A stretch of 64,000 bases of DNA from assembly GCA_949825065.1 (NCBI GenBank), contig OX463846.1:9195366-9259365 (forward strand). The letters run 5' to 3'. Shown here piece after piece: positions 1-11,173 of this stretch. The notes under the pieces were generated by a model. The model saw only the letters and a list, made by a program, of their open reading frames with translations. It was not told the DNA's origin and ran no database searches. Numbering within the stretch: the stretch's first letter is position 1; the number at the start of each line of letters is the position of its first letter. The translations under genes were made by a program, and so were the position numbers. The stretch is from Odontocerum albicorne. Taxonomy: Eukaryota > Arthropoda > Insecta > Trichoptera > Odontoceridae.

Positions 1-540
1 GAAACAAGCGATGGAAATATGTTGGTAGACGGTTTGATGAGGCATACAAGGATGTTCGCATAAAACCCACAGTTAAACACAGAGGGGGGTCGGTGCTAGT
101 TTGAGGATGCATTTCCTCATCTGGAGTTGGAGATCTTGTCCGTATTGAGGAAAAACTGACAGCTGCCAGCTTTTTAAATATATTGAAAAGACACACCATT
201 CCATCTGGAAGACGTCTTATTGGAAGAAACTTCATTTTCATGTAAAGAATTATTTGGAAGAACAAGTAGAGAAAGAAATTTTACAAATCATGGAGCGGCC
301 ACCACAGAGTCCAGATTTAAACATTATTGAACATATATGGGATTACTTGGACAGGACTCGGAAAAAACTAATGCGAAAAAGCGCTGGTGAATTCTTTAAT
401 ATCTTAAAAGTGAAATGGAATAAAATTCTAAGCGATTTCATCAAAAATTTATTTGATAGCATTCCAAAAAGAGTACTCAGTGTACACAAAAAAAAACGAG
501 GTCTTACGAAATATTGTTTTTTTTTTTGCTTACAGCCTTA
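1..540 (+). pseudogene. Tc1-like transposase remnant
   Basis: This is a decayed C-terminal part of a Tc1-type DDE transposase that enters from the left edge. Reading on from base 1 the translation resembles the catalytic core (RRFDEAY..., then KPTVKHRGGSVLV) with a stop in GG(S)VLV-*-GCIS. The reading frame 254..550 carries PPQSPDLNIIEHIWDYLDR, the segment of Tc1 transposases that bears the last acidic residue of the DD34E triad. The block with the middle Asp is missing, so the gene is deleted as well as interrupted. The right terminal repeat could not be placed with confidence. It is not a host gene. Confidence 0.8.
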
Positions 541-649
541 TGTTTTTTAACATAAATTAAATTTTCTTTCATGTTAAAACATAATTTGAAAATTGTAACG
601 ATACTTTGTTTTATTACGATTCCGTTTAAAATAAGTAAATTTTATAAAA

Positions 650-915
650 TCAAAGGTAGTCTAAGAGTTTTACGCAGAAAACTTACAAAGGGAAGGTGAA
701 TTACAAAGAAATCTTTGTAGATCTTCTGATGTGTGATAGTAATAAATTCGTCTTTAGCTGTTGTATAGTGTATGTGTACAGTGTTCATATGTAATCATAA
801 ATTTTGATAAGACTTCTCAAATAGGGTTGTCAAGCGCTTCTTATGGCTGCACACTCCACCCATATCTCTAGCACCTAGAGACAGACCATTCCATGCCACA
901 GGACCAACAATAGCA
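650..915 (-). mobile_element. LINE 3' end fragment (CR1/L2-like), reverse orientation
   Basis: This stretch resembles 3770..4060 in this window and, in reverse complement, the 3' region of the LINE copies at 20090 and 51780. The shared words include the part that encodes 'AAP...WN..PLS' followed by an AT-rich 3' UTR. It has no open frame here. The assignment rests on cross-comparison inside the window only. Confidence 0.5.
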
Positions 916-987
916 AAAATGGCCTCACTCCTCAAATATTTTTTTTTTAAAAGTGTTCTTAGATTAAAATATACATTGATACATATA

Positions 988-2275
988 TTGGGTGTACAAA
1001 TAAGTCACCGCCGTCTGACAAAAGTTGGCGCCACCAGTAAGTTATGGTTAAAATTGTCAGATGTAAAATGTCATTATCGTAAGGTTGGACATCTGTCAAC
1101 AACATGACCTTGAAATATTAGTGAATTTTTATCAGTATAACATATTTTTTTGTGTTCGAAAATGTCAAGTTTTGAGCCGAATAAGCGTCATTTGCGGGAA
1201 CTTTTGATTTACTTCTTTAATTTGAAGAAATCTGCAGCTGAGGCGCATCGATTGCTTGTAGAAGCATATGGTGAGGCTGCCTTAAGTGAGAGAAGTTGTC
1301 GTGAGTGGTTTCAAAAGTTTAAGAACGGTGAATTTGACATCGAAGACAAAGAACGTAGCGGAAGGTCGAAAGTGTACGAAGACGCGGAATTGGAAGTATT
1401 ATTGGATCAAGATTCGTGCCAAACGCAAGAAGAACTTGCACTTACATTAGGAGTGACTCAACAAGCAATTTCACATGGGTTGAAATCATTGGGAATGATT
1501 CAAAAACAAAGAAATTGGGATTCATATGAACTGACACGGAGAAACTTTGAATGCCAATTTTCCACATGTGAAATGCTGCTTGCCAGGCATAAACGAAAGG
1601 GTTTTCTGCACCATATAGTCACTGGTGATGAAAAATGCATCCATTATGATAATCCAAAAAGGAAGAAATCATGGGGATCCCCTGGTCATGCTTCAACATC
1701 TACGGCTAAGCCAAATATTCATGGAAAAAAACTCTTGTTGTGTATTTGGTGGGATCAGCTTGGTGTCGTGTATTATGAGTTGCTCAAACCGAATGAAACC
1801 ATTGCTGGGGCTGTCTACCGAACATAATTGATGAGATTGAGTCGAGCACTCGAGGAAAAGCGCGCCCACTACTACGCCAGACACGACAAAATTATTCTCC
1901 TGCATGATAATGCTAGTCCACATGTTGCGGCACCGGTCAAAACCTATTTGGAAACACTCAATTGAGAAGTTTTACCCCACCCGCTGTATTCACCAGACAT
2001 TGCTCCTTCTGATTACCACTTGTTTTGATCGATGACGCATGGCCTGTCTGAGCAGCACTTCACATCATATGAAGATACCAAAAATTGAGTCGATTCGTGG
2101 ATAGCCTCAAAAGATGATGATGATGACTGACGCGGTATTCGTATGCTGACAGAAAGATGGGGAAAAGTAGTGGCAAGCGATGGGTACTACTTCGAATAAA
2201 ACATGAGGTTCCGTTCTTTCACAATAAATGCCCATTTTTTTATAAAAAACGGCGGAAACTTATTTGTACACCTAA
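988..2275 (+). mobile_element. mariner element (mauritiana-like), copy 1, dead
   Basis: The element has inverted ends TTGGGTGTACAAATAAGT and ACTTATTTGTACACCTAA and is flanked by TA on both sides (986-987, 2276-2277), the target duplication of mariner elements. It is 1288 bp and nearly identical along its length to copy 2 at 11174..12462. Its transposase is broken. It lies in the gene 1 intron before the first visible exon. Confidence 0.95.
1162..2199 (+). pseudogene. mariner transposase, inactivated
   Basis: This is a Mos1-like DD34D transposase. The real start is the ATG at 1162; an upstream TTG only extends the frame. The paired N-terminal helix-turn-helix region (SFEPNKRH, ...QAISHGLKSLGMIQK) and the first catalytic Asp (VTGDEK) are readable. 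A TAA at 1825-1827 ends the frame at about 221 residues. Further stops follow, for example the Trp codons of copy 2 turned to TGA near 1964 and 2086, and the region near 2113 is replaced by a GAT run. It cannot make a working enzyme. Confidence 0.93.
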
Positions 2276-2542
2276 TAATAACTACTAAACTGTAACTATG
2301 ATAATGCCGATTGGTGCACACAGACATAATTATTACCAATTTTATAGTGTTTGATGATCTACTTTATTACCTCTTGATGGACTTCTTCTGTTTACAAGAG
2401 ATGATGTAACTTCGGAAAGTAGCAGGCAAAAGCATATCGCCTGAAACACAAAGTTTTTAAAGATATATTAAAAACTGAATGAAATATTGTTGATGAGAAT
2501 GAGGAATAATTATTTTGATGATCTTTAATCCACAATCTAGAA

Positions 2543-3142
2543 CAGTGGTAGCGAACCTATGACCCGTGGGTCACACGCTGACCCACGAGGGCTTTTTAAA
2601 TGATCCACGCGTTGATTTTTATAACCTAATATTAAGAAACAACAGATTTCACATTAAATATACTTTTATCAACTTTATTATACATACACATATCTGTAAC
2701 TATGTTTATTTATAAAGAATATTTCATAATATATATGTGTGCTTTTCTTTATTCCTTGTTCATTCAAATACTCACTGCAGAGGTGCCACTGGGCATGGTG
2801 TCACCTGGTGCGCTAATTCATAGTATCACCCCATTGATATAAATTTGTTGACGTCGACCTTTATTTTTTGCTCTTCACTAGCAAAAGTAAAAGTTATAAA
2901 ACAAAAAGGAAATGTAAGCCTTTGAGAATTTTAAAAGTGAGAACCAAAAAAATAGGTCAACTGTCAAGTTTTTCTTTTCTGTTAACACATTTTCGGTGTT
3001 TTTACATTATTGGTACCCTTTTTAACCACACCCTCCCTCCCCCCCTTCCAAGTGACACCACTGACATAGTGACCCACGGGCTATATAAAAAAAAAAAATT
3101 AACAAAATTTGATCCACTTCTCAAAAAGATTTGCCATCACTG
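2543..3142. mobile_element. non-autonomous hAT element, 600 bp
   Basis: The ends are CAGTGGTAGCGAACC on the left and the complement of CAGTGATGGCAAATC on the right, an imperfect inverted repeat of hAT type. A perfect 8-bp duplication ATCTAGAA flanks it (2535-2542 and 3143-3150). There is no coding potential inside. Family assignment is from the TIR and the 8-bp TSD. It sits immediately upstream of exon 10 of gene 1, so its right end is about 25 bp from the splice acceptor. Confidence 0.88.
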
Positions 3143-3168
3143 ATCTAGAATATATTTGAATTTTTCAG

Positions 3169-6100
3169 ATACTTCGTGAGTTTCATCATCCAGTTCCAAT
3201 TCCACAAAGCCCTTTGTGAGAAAGCAGGAGAATATGTACCAGGACACCCAACCAAGACTTTAGCCAATTGTGATATCTATAACAATGCTAATGCAGGCAA
3301 TGCATTGAGGTACATTTTGAATAATTTATTTCTTATGAAATACAGTGGAACTTGGTATTTACAAACATTAACTAAATAATGAAATTCCCTCTTTTCAACT
3401 GTTACTGATTTATATCTGTAATGAATTGATTATATCTCTAATTACAATTCTACAATATTGTTAAAAAAATTGCCACAAGAAGCGCAATTTGTCGAAAGAG
3501 TAGCTGTAAAGTATGGAACTTACTTATCGCTTTCAGTAGCATGCTAGTTTAGATTGAAAAGAAGCTGTATCAGTGATTCTTGTCATAAAAATAATAAAAA
3601 GACCATTTATAAAGCACCATTTAACGAGCAGAACCTACTCAAGGGTGCTCTAACCGTGGAATTGAACCCACTCTTATTGACAGATTAACCGTGGAATTGA
3701 ACACACTCTTATTGACAGATTAAAAATATTTAAAAAAACAAAACAAGTTGAGTGTAATGATAGGAAGGTGGTGACTGCAGCCATTACCCTACGGATATTT
3801 CCCCAAACATTTTATATGAAACCTTAGAAAACATTCCAAGGAATGACAAACTACAATGAAACCTTTGTATATTTTCTGATATGTAATAATAGTAACATAT
3901 TCGACTTAAGACGAAGTGTAGTGTATGTGTGTAATATTCATGTATAGTCACAAATTTTAATTAAACCTCCAAAAAAAGGTTGTATTTCAATGCTTCCTAA
4001 AGCTGCACTTTATTGCTAGCACTTAGACAGACCATTCCCCTCCACAATACCAGCAATGGGAAAAGTCATATCATAATACCCTTATAATAATCATCCACGC
4101 TTTCTTAACATAATCATTATTTTCATTGTTAAAGTTATACAAGTATACAATTGTCTCTCTCAATAGTATCAGAAAAGAAACTTAATATTGCCACACCTTT
4201 TAGCAATTATCAGTTCAGTTTGATGCCACCACCATCCATGCTGGTATGGGGACAAAATATGTCCCCATCCTGCATGATCACGCTTGAAGATCAAAATATT
4301 TTATATCTATTATGAGCACTATGTAACTTATTGATGAAGAAGGAACTCCTCCTTCATCAATGATACACCTGACCATAAAAATAATAGAAGTGACAATAGA
4401 TTTAAGGTCCAACATCATGGGAGAAGTAAAATAAAGCAGCACAGTAAATATATAAATACTTCAGCATAAGGCCTGGAGTTCAAGCAGTCATCAGTCATTT
4501 CCCCTTTTTTTTACAAGTTAAGATTTTAATTTTATTAATTAACATGATGACATCCGAATGTCTAAAGAACACTATCTGGGAAAACAATTATATAAACATC
4601 CAAAGCAAGTTGAGGATATACAAGACCCGTGTCCGCCCCATAATGACATACAGCATAGAGTCCAAAGCCGACATTGTCAGAACCAAAAATCTCCTTCGAA
4701 TCAGCTAAATGAAGGCACTCAGGAGTATCGCTGGTAAAACCCTTCATGATAGAGTACGAAACACAGAAATCCGAAGGGTGTGTGAAGTTGAAGATATTGT
4801 CAGATAGGGAGGACAGAGAAGAAGGTTCTGATACGAACATGTATCCAGAATGGCGGAACCAAGAGCCGTAAGAATGGCCAGGGACAGTATTCCCCAAGCA
4901 AGTAGACCTCCAGGACGACCTCCCAAAAGATGGAAAGACAGCTGGCAGTCGACGTCACAAGAGGGAAACAATGATGCAGGACCATAACAGGTCAAAGGCC
5001 TAAAAAAAAAGAAGAGAAGAAGAAGAATTAACACGATTCTCATAATGACTTGAATGAATATTTGCTTTTTACTCGCGGACTTAAGGTTTGATTCCCGATT
5101 GAATTGAAAAAAGAAAAAAAAACTCATCCTAGTCTAGATTTTGCGGGATTTTTGTTAAGTCTCAGCAAACAGTAGTATTACACACACATATAACAATGAT
5201 CTGAAGATTGTCTGTCTACTCCAGTGATTCTTTACTGGAATGCTCGATTAACGGAGCCTTAGACAATGGCAATGCTTTTCAATATATTAAATTTTGTGTA
5301 ATTTATAACAATAATATCTTATTTACACAATATTTATTTCAGTGAAATGCTTCAAATGGGTATTTCAAGACCTTGGCAGGATGCCATGGAGGTGCTGACT
5401 GGACAGAGGACCATGGATGCTGGTGCCATCCTGGAGTACTTCAAACCACTGCAGAATTGGCTTGAGAAAGAGAACAAGAAGACTGGAGAATTAATTGGCT
5501 GGGAGAGTGGTAGAGTTCGTAAGTATTGAAATAGAAAACCTGTAAAACTACCAAAGTGGACTAAATGTCATGCACATAAGTCCAAACTACCAAAGTGGAC
5601 TAAATGTCATGCACATAAGTCCAACAAAATTTAACAATTGTTTTAAGCATATATACTTATTTGTACCTAGCTGTATATAAAACATTTACAACAAGCTACA
5701 GCAGTGGTCCCCAACCCCCGGGCCGCGGCCCGGTACCGGGCCGTGGACCAAATGGTACTGGGCCGCGCAAGGGCCTGCTTAAAAATCAAAATTACTTTTT
5801 AAAAATCGAACATACCCAATAAAACTTAATTATAGCTTAAAATAATTATTCCGTTGAAAACCCCTTCACGCTAAGTTACCACCGACCTTCCGACAATGCC
5901 TTCGAAATAAAACAACACCACACTACCATATGCATGCCGCATGCGGAGTCGTCCTTGATTCCGAAGGCGGTCTTGCCGTAACTTAAACAAGGCAAATACT
6001 ATATATTTTATATACTTTATATATACATAAGATGTCAAAAGTCGTCCTCTGTCGATCGAAGATCGAGTCGAGACGTCTATCGATCGAGATTTGAGATCTT

Positions 6101-8238
6101 ATCAATACTTTAAAAAGTGAAAATCGGGATATAATATATACTTAACCGTTGGAAGCTTCCTTATAGGTACGAGCTGTACGGGACGTGGCTCTTCCATTTC
6201 AATATGTATCTAAATAATAATGTACCGGGAGTCTGGCAGAGCCAAAATAAAAACTTAATTTTTTGTTATATTTTAAATTTTATTATTATATATTGCACAA
6301 ATATATTGTTATTAAATAAATTTAAAAAAAAAAATTACATTCAATGTCCCCCCCCCCCCCCCCCAGTGGGCCGCGGTAAAATTATGAAACGTTGACCGGT
6401 CCGCGGCGACAAAAAGGTTGGGGACCACTGAGCTACAGTATCCGGCGGTAAGTAATACACATCGGGCTTAAGAAAGAGACTGTCGGCCATAATCGGCTAA
6501 CTTCGACTTTGTAGAGCGCCATCACTGTCATTCATACACGTGTTTCATCACAATTTGTCAATCGTTATCAAGTGTTCTAGAATGTGCGTGTGACGGAGAT
6601 GACGCTCTACAAAGCCGAAGTTAGCCGATTATGGCCGACAATCTCTTTCTTAGGCCCTTGTGTGTATTACTTACCGCCGGGTACTTGTACATGTATGTGT
6701 ATGACATTAATATCAAGTTATATCTACTCGTATAACATTTATACTTAGGGTCACCAGATTTTCTATGTATAAAAAAGAACTGTTTGAACTTTTTCTTTCA
6801 AAAAATATAACGAAAAGAGGATTTATAAAAAGAAAATTTTTGTTATAAATTACTTACATAAGTAGTAAAAATAGTTTTTTAATATAAAAACAAAGATAAT
6901 ATCAAAATCATAGAAAATATATTTCTTTAGGAAATATCTACGTTACAAAAGTATATAAACATCATACGTAAAAATTTATCAATATATATATTCAAAAATA
7001 GTTAACAAGTTACATAATAGGGTTTGATCGTGTATAATACAGAGAATATATGTCACTATTATGGGAAATAAAGGATATATGTCACTATATGTCACTATTA
7101 TGCAAAAAATTGTCACTATTATGCAAAGAATATATGTCACTATTATGCAAAAAAAACTAGAATGGGAAAATAAAGTCCTGGTGATTGATGGAAAATATCT
7201 GAGCCATTTGAGATTTGCAGACGATATCGTTATATTCTCACAAAACCCGAATGATCTTCAGCACCAACTGCAAGAATTGGCAGAGGTCAGCAAAGGAGTT
7301 GGTTTAAAAATTAATATTTCAAAAACCAAATATATGATGAACGGCTTTGGTACTCCAAAACCAATAAATGTAGATGGAAAGCCGCTAGAACTTGTCCAGG
7401 AATATGTGTATCTGGGCCAACTTTTTTCCTTTGTAGGTGGCATATCGGAGGAAATAGCACGAAGGACAAAACTAGCGTGGAGCTCATTTGAACGTTTGAA
7501 CAACATCTTCAAAAGTAATCTCCCAATATCCTGAAAGCGAAGGGTTTACAACCAGTGCATTCCTCCAGTACTTACGTATGGCTGCGAGACATGGGCGCTC
7601 ACAGTAAAGAACACACAAAAACTCCAGACCGCAAAAAGGGGCATGGAGAGATGCATTTTGGGATATACTAAAAGAGACCGTAAACGAAGCACCTGGATTC
7701 GCAGTGTAACAAAGGTGGAAGACGTTGTAAAGGTGTGCAAAGGAATGAGGTGGCAATGGGCCGGACACGTAGCCAGAATGTCAGACTCCCGATGGACATC
7801 CGAAATAATCCAATGGCACCCAAGAGGCAAAAAGAGGCCCAGAAGAAGACCGAAGGTACGCTGGATAGATGAAATCAGGAAGCATGACAGCATCGCATGG
7901 CATCAACGAGCAAAAAACCGAACTATTTGGAGTCAACTTGGGGAGACCTTCATCCAGCAGTGGATCGACCCTGGTTGACAATCATGATGATGATGATGAT
8001 ATGTCACTATTATAACCAATCTTCATATTCATGTCTCACACCACTAAACCTGATCAGGGAATCACTGCAACACTAAACCAACAGCCAATTGGCAGTAAAC
8101 TTTGCGGCTATTTATCTGCTAGTTTGTATCGTTTCACTAGATGGTAATAGGTGTTAAATCTTATTATATTTTTCAGAATATTGTACTGCTGAACAAAAGA
8201 AAAGGCTGCCGCAAACTTCATCAGCAAAAAAAGGCTGA
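3169..8238 (+). CDS. Ance: ACE-family dipeptidyl carboxypeptidase, gene 1 (3' end only)
   Basis: These are the last three coding exons of an angiotensin-converting-enzyme paralogue: 3169..3309, 5343..5518 and 8177..8238, joined in frame (about 125 residues). The first encodes [20 protein letters not shown], the conserved helix after the substrate-binding Lys/His/Tyr cluster of M2 peptidases. The second carries [14 protein letters not shown] and [13 protein letters not shown]. The third begins QYCTAEQK and ends in a Lys-rich tail at TGA 8236-8238. All splice sites are AG/GT, and the first two exons match the lengths of exons 10 and 11 in the other three genes (141 and 176 nt). The zinc site would lie left of the window. 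There is no C-terminal membrane segment, so the product should be soluble. Whether the upstream part of the gene is intact cannot be seen. Confidence 0.9.
3590..4060 (-). mobile_element. LINE 3' end (CR1/L2-like), reverse orientation, in gene 1 intron
   Basis: The reverse complement matches the 3' region shared by copies at 20090 and 51780, ending in an 'aacacccttgagtaggttctgctcgttaaa'-type tail (split here by a 35-bp tandem duplication at 3652..3722). It contains no intact reading frame. Confidence 0.6.
4570..5010 (+). mobile_element. LINE reverse-transcriptase C-terminal remnant
   Basis: The + strand translation reads [15 protein letters not shown], then [20 protein letters not shown] and [11 protein letters not shown], a signature of the C-terminal end of insect non-LTR polyproteins. 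Stops interrupt it (for example in ISL-*-MKAL, VR-*-GGQ). The minus-strand open frames over this stretch are shadows. It lies in the intron between exons 10 and 11 of gene 1. Confidence 0.8.
5546..5625. repeat. tandem duplication, about 39 bp x2
   Basis: A segment containing 'ccaaactaccaaagtggact' is repeated twice in direct tandem just after exon 11 of gene 1. Confidence 0.85.
5702..6430. mobile_element. non-autonomous hAT element, 729 bp
   Basis: The ends are CAGTGGTCCCCAACC and its complement GGTTGGGGACCACTG. A perfect 8-bp duplication AGCTACAG flanks it at 5694-5701 and 6431-6438. The terminal 60 bp are GC-rich (GGCCGCGG) and the interior is AT-rich, with a 14-16 C run near 6350. There is no transposase frame. 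The termini resemble Charlie-type hAT elements known from many animals (recalled family knowledge, not searched). It lies in the last intron of gene 1. Confidence 0.93.
6441..6681. mobile_element. TA-flanked MITE with long inverted repeats, copy A
   Basis: A near-palindromic element of 241 bp: CCGGCGGTAAGTAATACAC at the left and its complement at the right, extending inward through 'cggctaacttcg'. TA flanks it on both sides (6439-6440, 6682-6683). Related copies are at 16884..17049 and 50668..50825. It starts exactly at the TA next to the target duplication of the hAT element before it. Confidence 0.9.
7140..8000 (+). pseudogene. LINE reverse transcriptase 3' part (RTE-like)
   Basis: The translation reads [14 protein letters not shown], carrying the FADD box of reverse transcriptase, then [12 protein letters not shown] and [13 protein letters not shown] at 7532-7534 interrupts it, and the same frame family resumes with [25 protein letters not shown] and [11 protein letters not shown] to a stop at 7978. 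The element ends in a (GAT)n tract at 7983-8000, a simple-repeat tail typical of RTE-type LINEs. It is 5'-truncated. It is in the last intron of gene 1, ending about 180 bp before exon 12. Confidence 0.88.
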
Positions 8239-8251
8239 ATGCGACTCTTCA

Positions 8252-8257
8252 AATAAA
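8252..8257 (+). promoter_or_regulatory. poly(A) signal of gene 1
   Basis: AATAAA occurs 14 bp after the gene 1 stop codon. It is the nearest canonical signal. Confidence 0.6.
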
Positions 8258-8481
8258 TCTATTTCCAAGACTCATCTGTATTTATAAACATATGTTTTTT
8301 TTAATATTATATAAATATACAGTCAACTACATCTAATAAAATTACAAATTATTTTTTCGAAAATTCTGAAGTAAGTATAAAGCACATTTTTTTACATTTA
8401 GTTTAAATAAAAAAATATTTTGGAAAAACATGTTTCTTTTTAGAATTAAAACACTAACAAATTGAAATATCTTAAAATTTT

Positions 8482-8633
8482 AGCTTCGTGAGATATGGAA
8501 TACTCGTATATCTAATTTAAGCTTCGTGAGACATGGAATACTCGTATATCTAATTTAAGCTTCGTGAGATATGGAATACTCGTATATCTAACTTTAGCTT
8601 CGTAAGATATGGAATACTCGTATATCTAATTTT
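8482..8633. repeat. 38-bp tandem repeat x4
   Basis: Four copies of a 38-bp unit containing gcttcgtgagatatggaata lie just downstream of gene 1, with one or two differences per copy. Confidence 0.92.
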
Positions 8634-8743
8634 ATGAGGGACGGTTTTTATTTTTTCAACAGTTTTAAATATACATTGTCATTTCTGAATGGTGTAATTA
8701 ATTAAGGAATTTTCAAAAGAAATTAAGGCTGAATTGTTTAGAA

Positions 8744-9405
8744 CAAAGATTCCCAAATTGGTCTATATGGGGCCCCCAAGGGTCGATATAGACTTGCAGG
8801 GGGTCTATGGAAGCGAGAAAAGAAAATGGGGGTGCACGAGATGTAAATGGGGGTCCACGTGAGTGGATCCTATTTAGGCCGATCATCAATATTTAGGCGT
8901 TCTGTAAATGTCTTATTACACCTAACACAGATTGTGTGTACATAATACTTATATTAGACATAGAAAATACTTATACTCGTATAAAGAAATCAAATGCAAA
9001 TCACTGAACGTGGAGATTTAAGACAATACCTCACTAATTTGAAGCCAAATATTGAATCATTGCTATCAGAGCATCAGGTTCATCCCTCTCATTAACAGTA
9101 TTATTTGTGTATTAATTTTATATAAGAATTTTACTAGGTTTTAATTTGTTTAGTTCCAAAGCCAAATATTTACTTGCATTTTGTGTATTTTCAATAAAGT
9201 TATGAATATAAATTGTACATATTTTTATTTTTTTACAATTGTCCACTACAAAAATCTTATCAAGGTGAACAGCACTGTGTCAGCTGTCAAAAGCACATTT
9301 GAAGTTAATAAGTTTAGGAAAGTTCAATATTAGACAAGCAGGTGTCTACGGAAAACAAAAAAATCGGCAAGTGGTCAACGGGGCGAAAAAGTTTGGGAAA
9401 CTATG
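8744..9405. mobile_element. non-autonomous hAT element, 662 bp
   Basis: The inverted ends are CAAAGATTCCCAAATT and the complement of CATAGTTTCCCAAACT. A perfect 8-bp duplication GTTTAGAA lies at 8736-8743 and 9406-9413. The interior has no frame. Its right ~120 bp recur inside the composite at 28354..29008. Confidence 0.88.
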
Positions 9406-9424
9406 GTTTAGAAGAACACTCTGA

Positions 9425-9700
9425 AGTGGTTTGGGCAAGTGGGACGAATGAATGAAGAAAGATTAATATAACAAATATTCAGAGAAAAGCATGGCAGAGA
9501 AAAACCAAGGAATTATTGTTGAATCAAGTGAATGATATTTTGAAAGAAGGAAATTTAAAAAGTAAAAGAAATCATAGGAGCTGCATAAGAAGGTGTATGA
9601 ATGTAGAAGACGCGAAAAACTTGTGTTGCAATAAGAAATTCAAGTACTCTTTACTTTCTGGCTCCTCCGGCAGGGCAATGGCATGATTGTATACTCATAT
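9425..9700 (+). mobile_element. LINE C-terminal fragment
   Basis: The degraded translation contains LNQVNDILKEGN..., RRCMNVEDAKNLC, a C-terminal motif of insect LINE polyproteins. The same motif recurs at 29385..29550, 50245..50365, 51125..51210, 55975..56100 and near 60520. It is frameshifted and non-functional. Confidence 0.6.
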
Positions 9701-9751
9701 ATGTATGTAAAGTGTTAATACACAATCCATATAGGATACTGGTGGTTTACA

Positions 9752-9813
9752 GAAAAAAATACCACTTAGGACAATGTTTATATAAATCAGTGTCCTAAGT
9801 GGTATTTTTTCTT
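9752..9813. repeat. hairpin, inverted repeat of about 25 bp
   Basis: 'aaaaaaataccacttaggac' pairs with 'gtcctaagtggtattttttc' about 17 bp downstream. It could be a small MITE, but I could not define a target duplication. Confidence 0.7.
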
Positions 9814-10192
9814 CTGATGTGTTCGCAGTGCTCGACCTTAACCTGAGACAAGATTTGGAGATCTCCTCCCCTCTAAAACAATTCCAGAAATATCGAAGAA
9901 CCTGATTGTTAATCACCAATATAACTCCATACTTATATTGAATCCTCTCCTCTATCTTCAGTCATCTAAGTCTAATAAATAGTGGAGTCTACATACCATT
10001 CAAAATGAGACATACAGCTGTATTTAAAATTGATTACAGCTTATTCAGTTGGGTCATAGGTATGTCCGAATACAAACTGTTACATTAGTCAACATGGGAA
10101 ACGACCATCGCATCTTTTCATAAGCAGGGTTGCTCACCCAGAAGAAGCCATAAAATACTTTTAAGCAGCTAACTTGGAACAAACTCAAACCT

Positions 10193-10242
10193 AGCCCCAG
10201 CCCCCTCTCCCTGGCTCCATCCAGGGAGAGGGGGCTGGGGCT
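10193..10242. repeat. perfect 22-bp inverted repeat with 6-bp loop
   Basis: Arms 10193-10214 and 10221-10242 are exact complements, GC-rich, with loop ctccat. It abuts the end of the LINE fragment that follows. The related LINE end at 35840 has only the single-copy form. Confidence 0.97.
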
Positions 10243-10755
10243 CCAACTTACTGTCTACGAAGACTGTTGGGGTCAGCTCTCCTCGTCTTCAAGTTGTATG
10301 CTCTTCTGTCCCAGACACTACGTCCTCCAGGCCGTGCCTCTGCATCAGGTTATCTTTTTGCACCACCCATAAATTCTTTGGTCTTCCTCTGGTTGTTATT
10401 CAAGGAAGATCCATGGAGATTGCCTGGTTCACAATGTGATCGGGTGCTCTGCATCCAACGTGCCCATACCATCTCAATCGCCTCTCCTCCATCTTACTGT
10501 TGATGTCTGTTACACCTAGGCTTCCACGAATGCGTGAGCTTTTTATTTTGTCTCTTAGGGACACACCAGCTGACCATCTTAGCAAGCGCATTTCAGCAGT
10601 TTCTAGTTGCCTGGAGTAAAAGTTATACATCGTCCAGCATTTGGAGCCATAGAGGAGTGCGGGTCTGACAATCATTTGGTATACTTTTCTTTTTAACTTT
10701 ACTGGCATTTTCGGATCACATAGAACTCCCGTCATTGATCTAAAACTCAAACCTA
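10243..10755 (-). pseudogene. LINE polyprotein C-terminal remnant (RTE-like)
   Basis: The minus-strand translation 10750..10400 reads VYQMIVRPALLYGSKCWT, ETAEMRLLRWSAGVSLRDKI and MEERRLRWYGHV, the conserved tail of RTE-like LINE reverse transcriptases. The downstream part (toward 10243) matches a shorter copy at 35835..36075. It is 5'-truncated and not a host gene. Confidence 0.87.
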
Positions 10756-11173
10756 CAACCCTTCCTAATTGTGTCTCTGTGGATAAGTATAATTTTTATA
10801 CTAAGCTAGTGTAGACCTGCAAGCCAATTCACTAGAAATTCCTGTTTTAAATCAACAGCTTATGTAATGTATCAATTATATATATATTCATTATTTAAAA
10901 TAAGCAAAACTTACAAATAAAAACAAACTTCACTAAAATAGGTATATGGTGCATAAAAATTCAAAACTTAGAATTTTGTTGTAACAAATTCTAAGCAGTG
11001 CTACTTTTTCTAAGTGCAATAATTTAAAAACTGCTGAGCAATGTTAACAATACTTTTAAATCACAACATCAATAATAAAAACTAGTTGCAGCCCGTGAAA
11101 TATTCATGGAAGTAAAACATATTCTACATTTATGAAAATATATATTCATAAATGTAAAATTTGTTTATATATA

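Noticed and set aside
1693..1923. Minus-strand open frame inside the mariner
   Set aside because: It is a shadow of the transposase reading frame, and the same shadow occurs in copy 2.
1..3168. Earlier exons of ACE gene 1
   Set aside because: I looked for the exon 9 motif (HFWKLRE, KYHV) in this stretch and did not find it; the intron seems to extend beyond the left edge.
4562..5127. Several minus-strand open frames rich in Phe, Leu and Ser
   Set aside because: They lie opposite a recognisable decayed LINE tail on the plus strand, and their composition reflects the reverse complement of that sequence.
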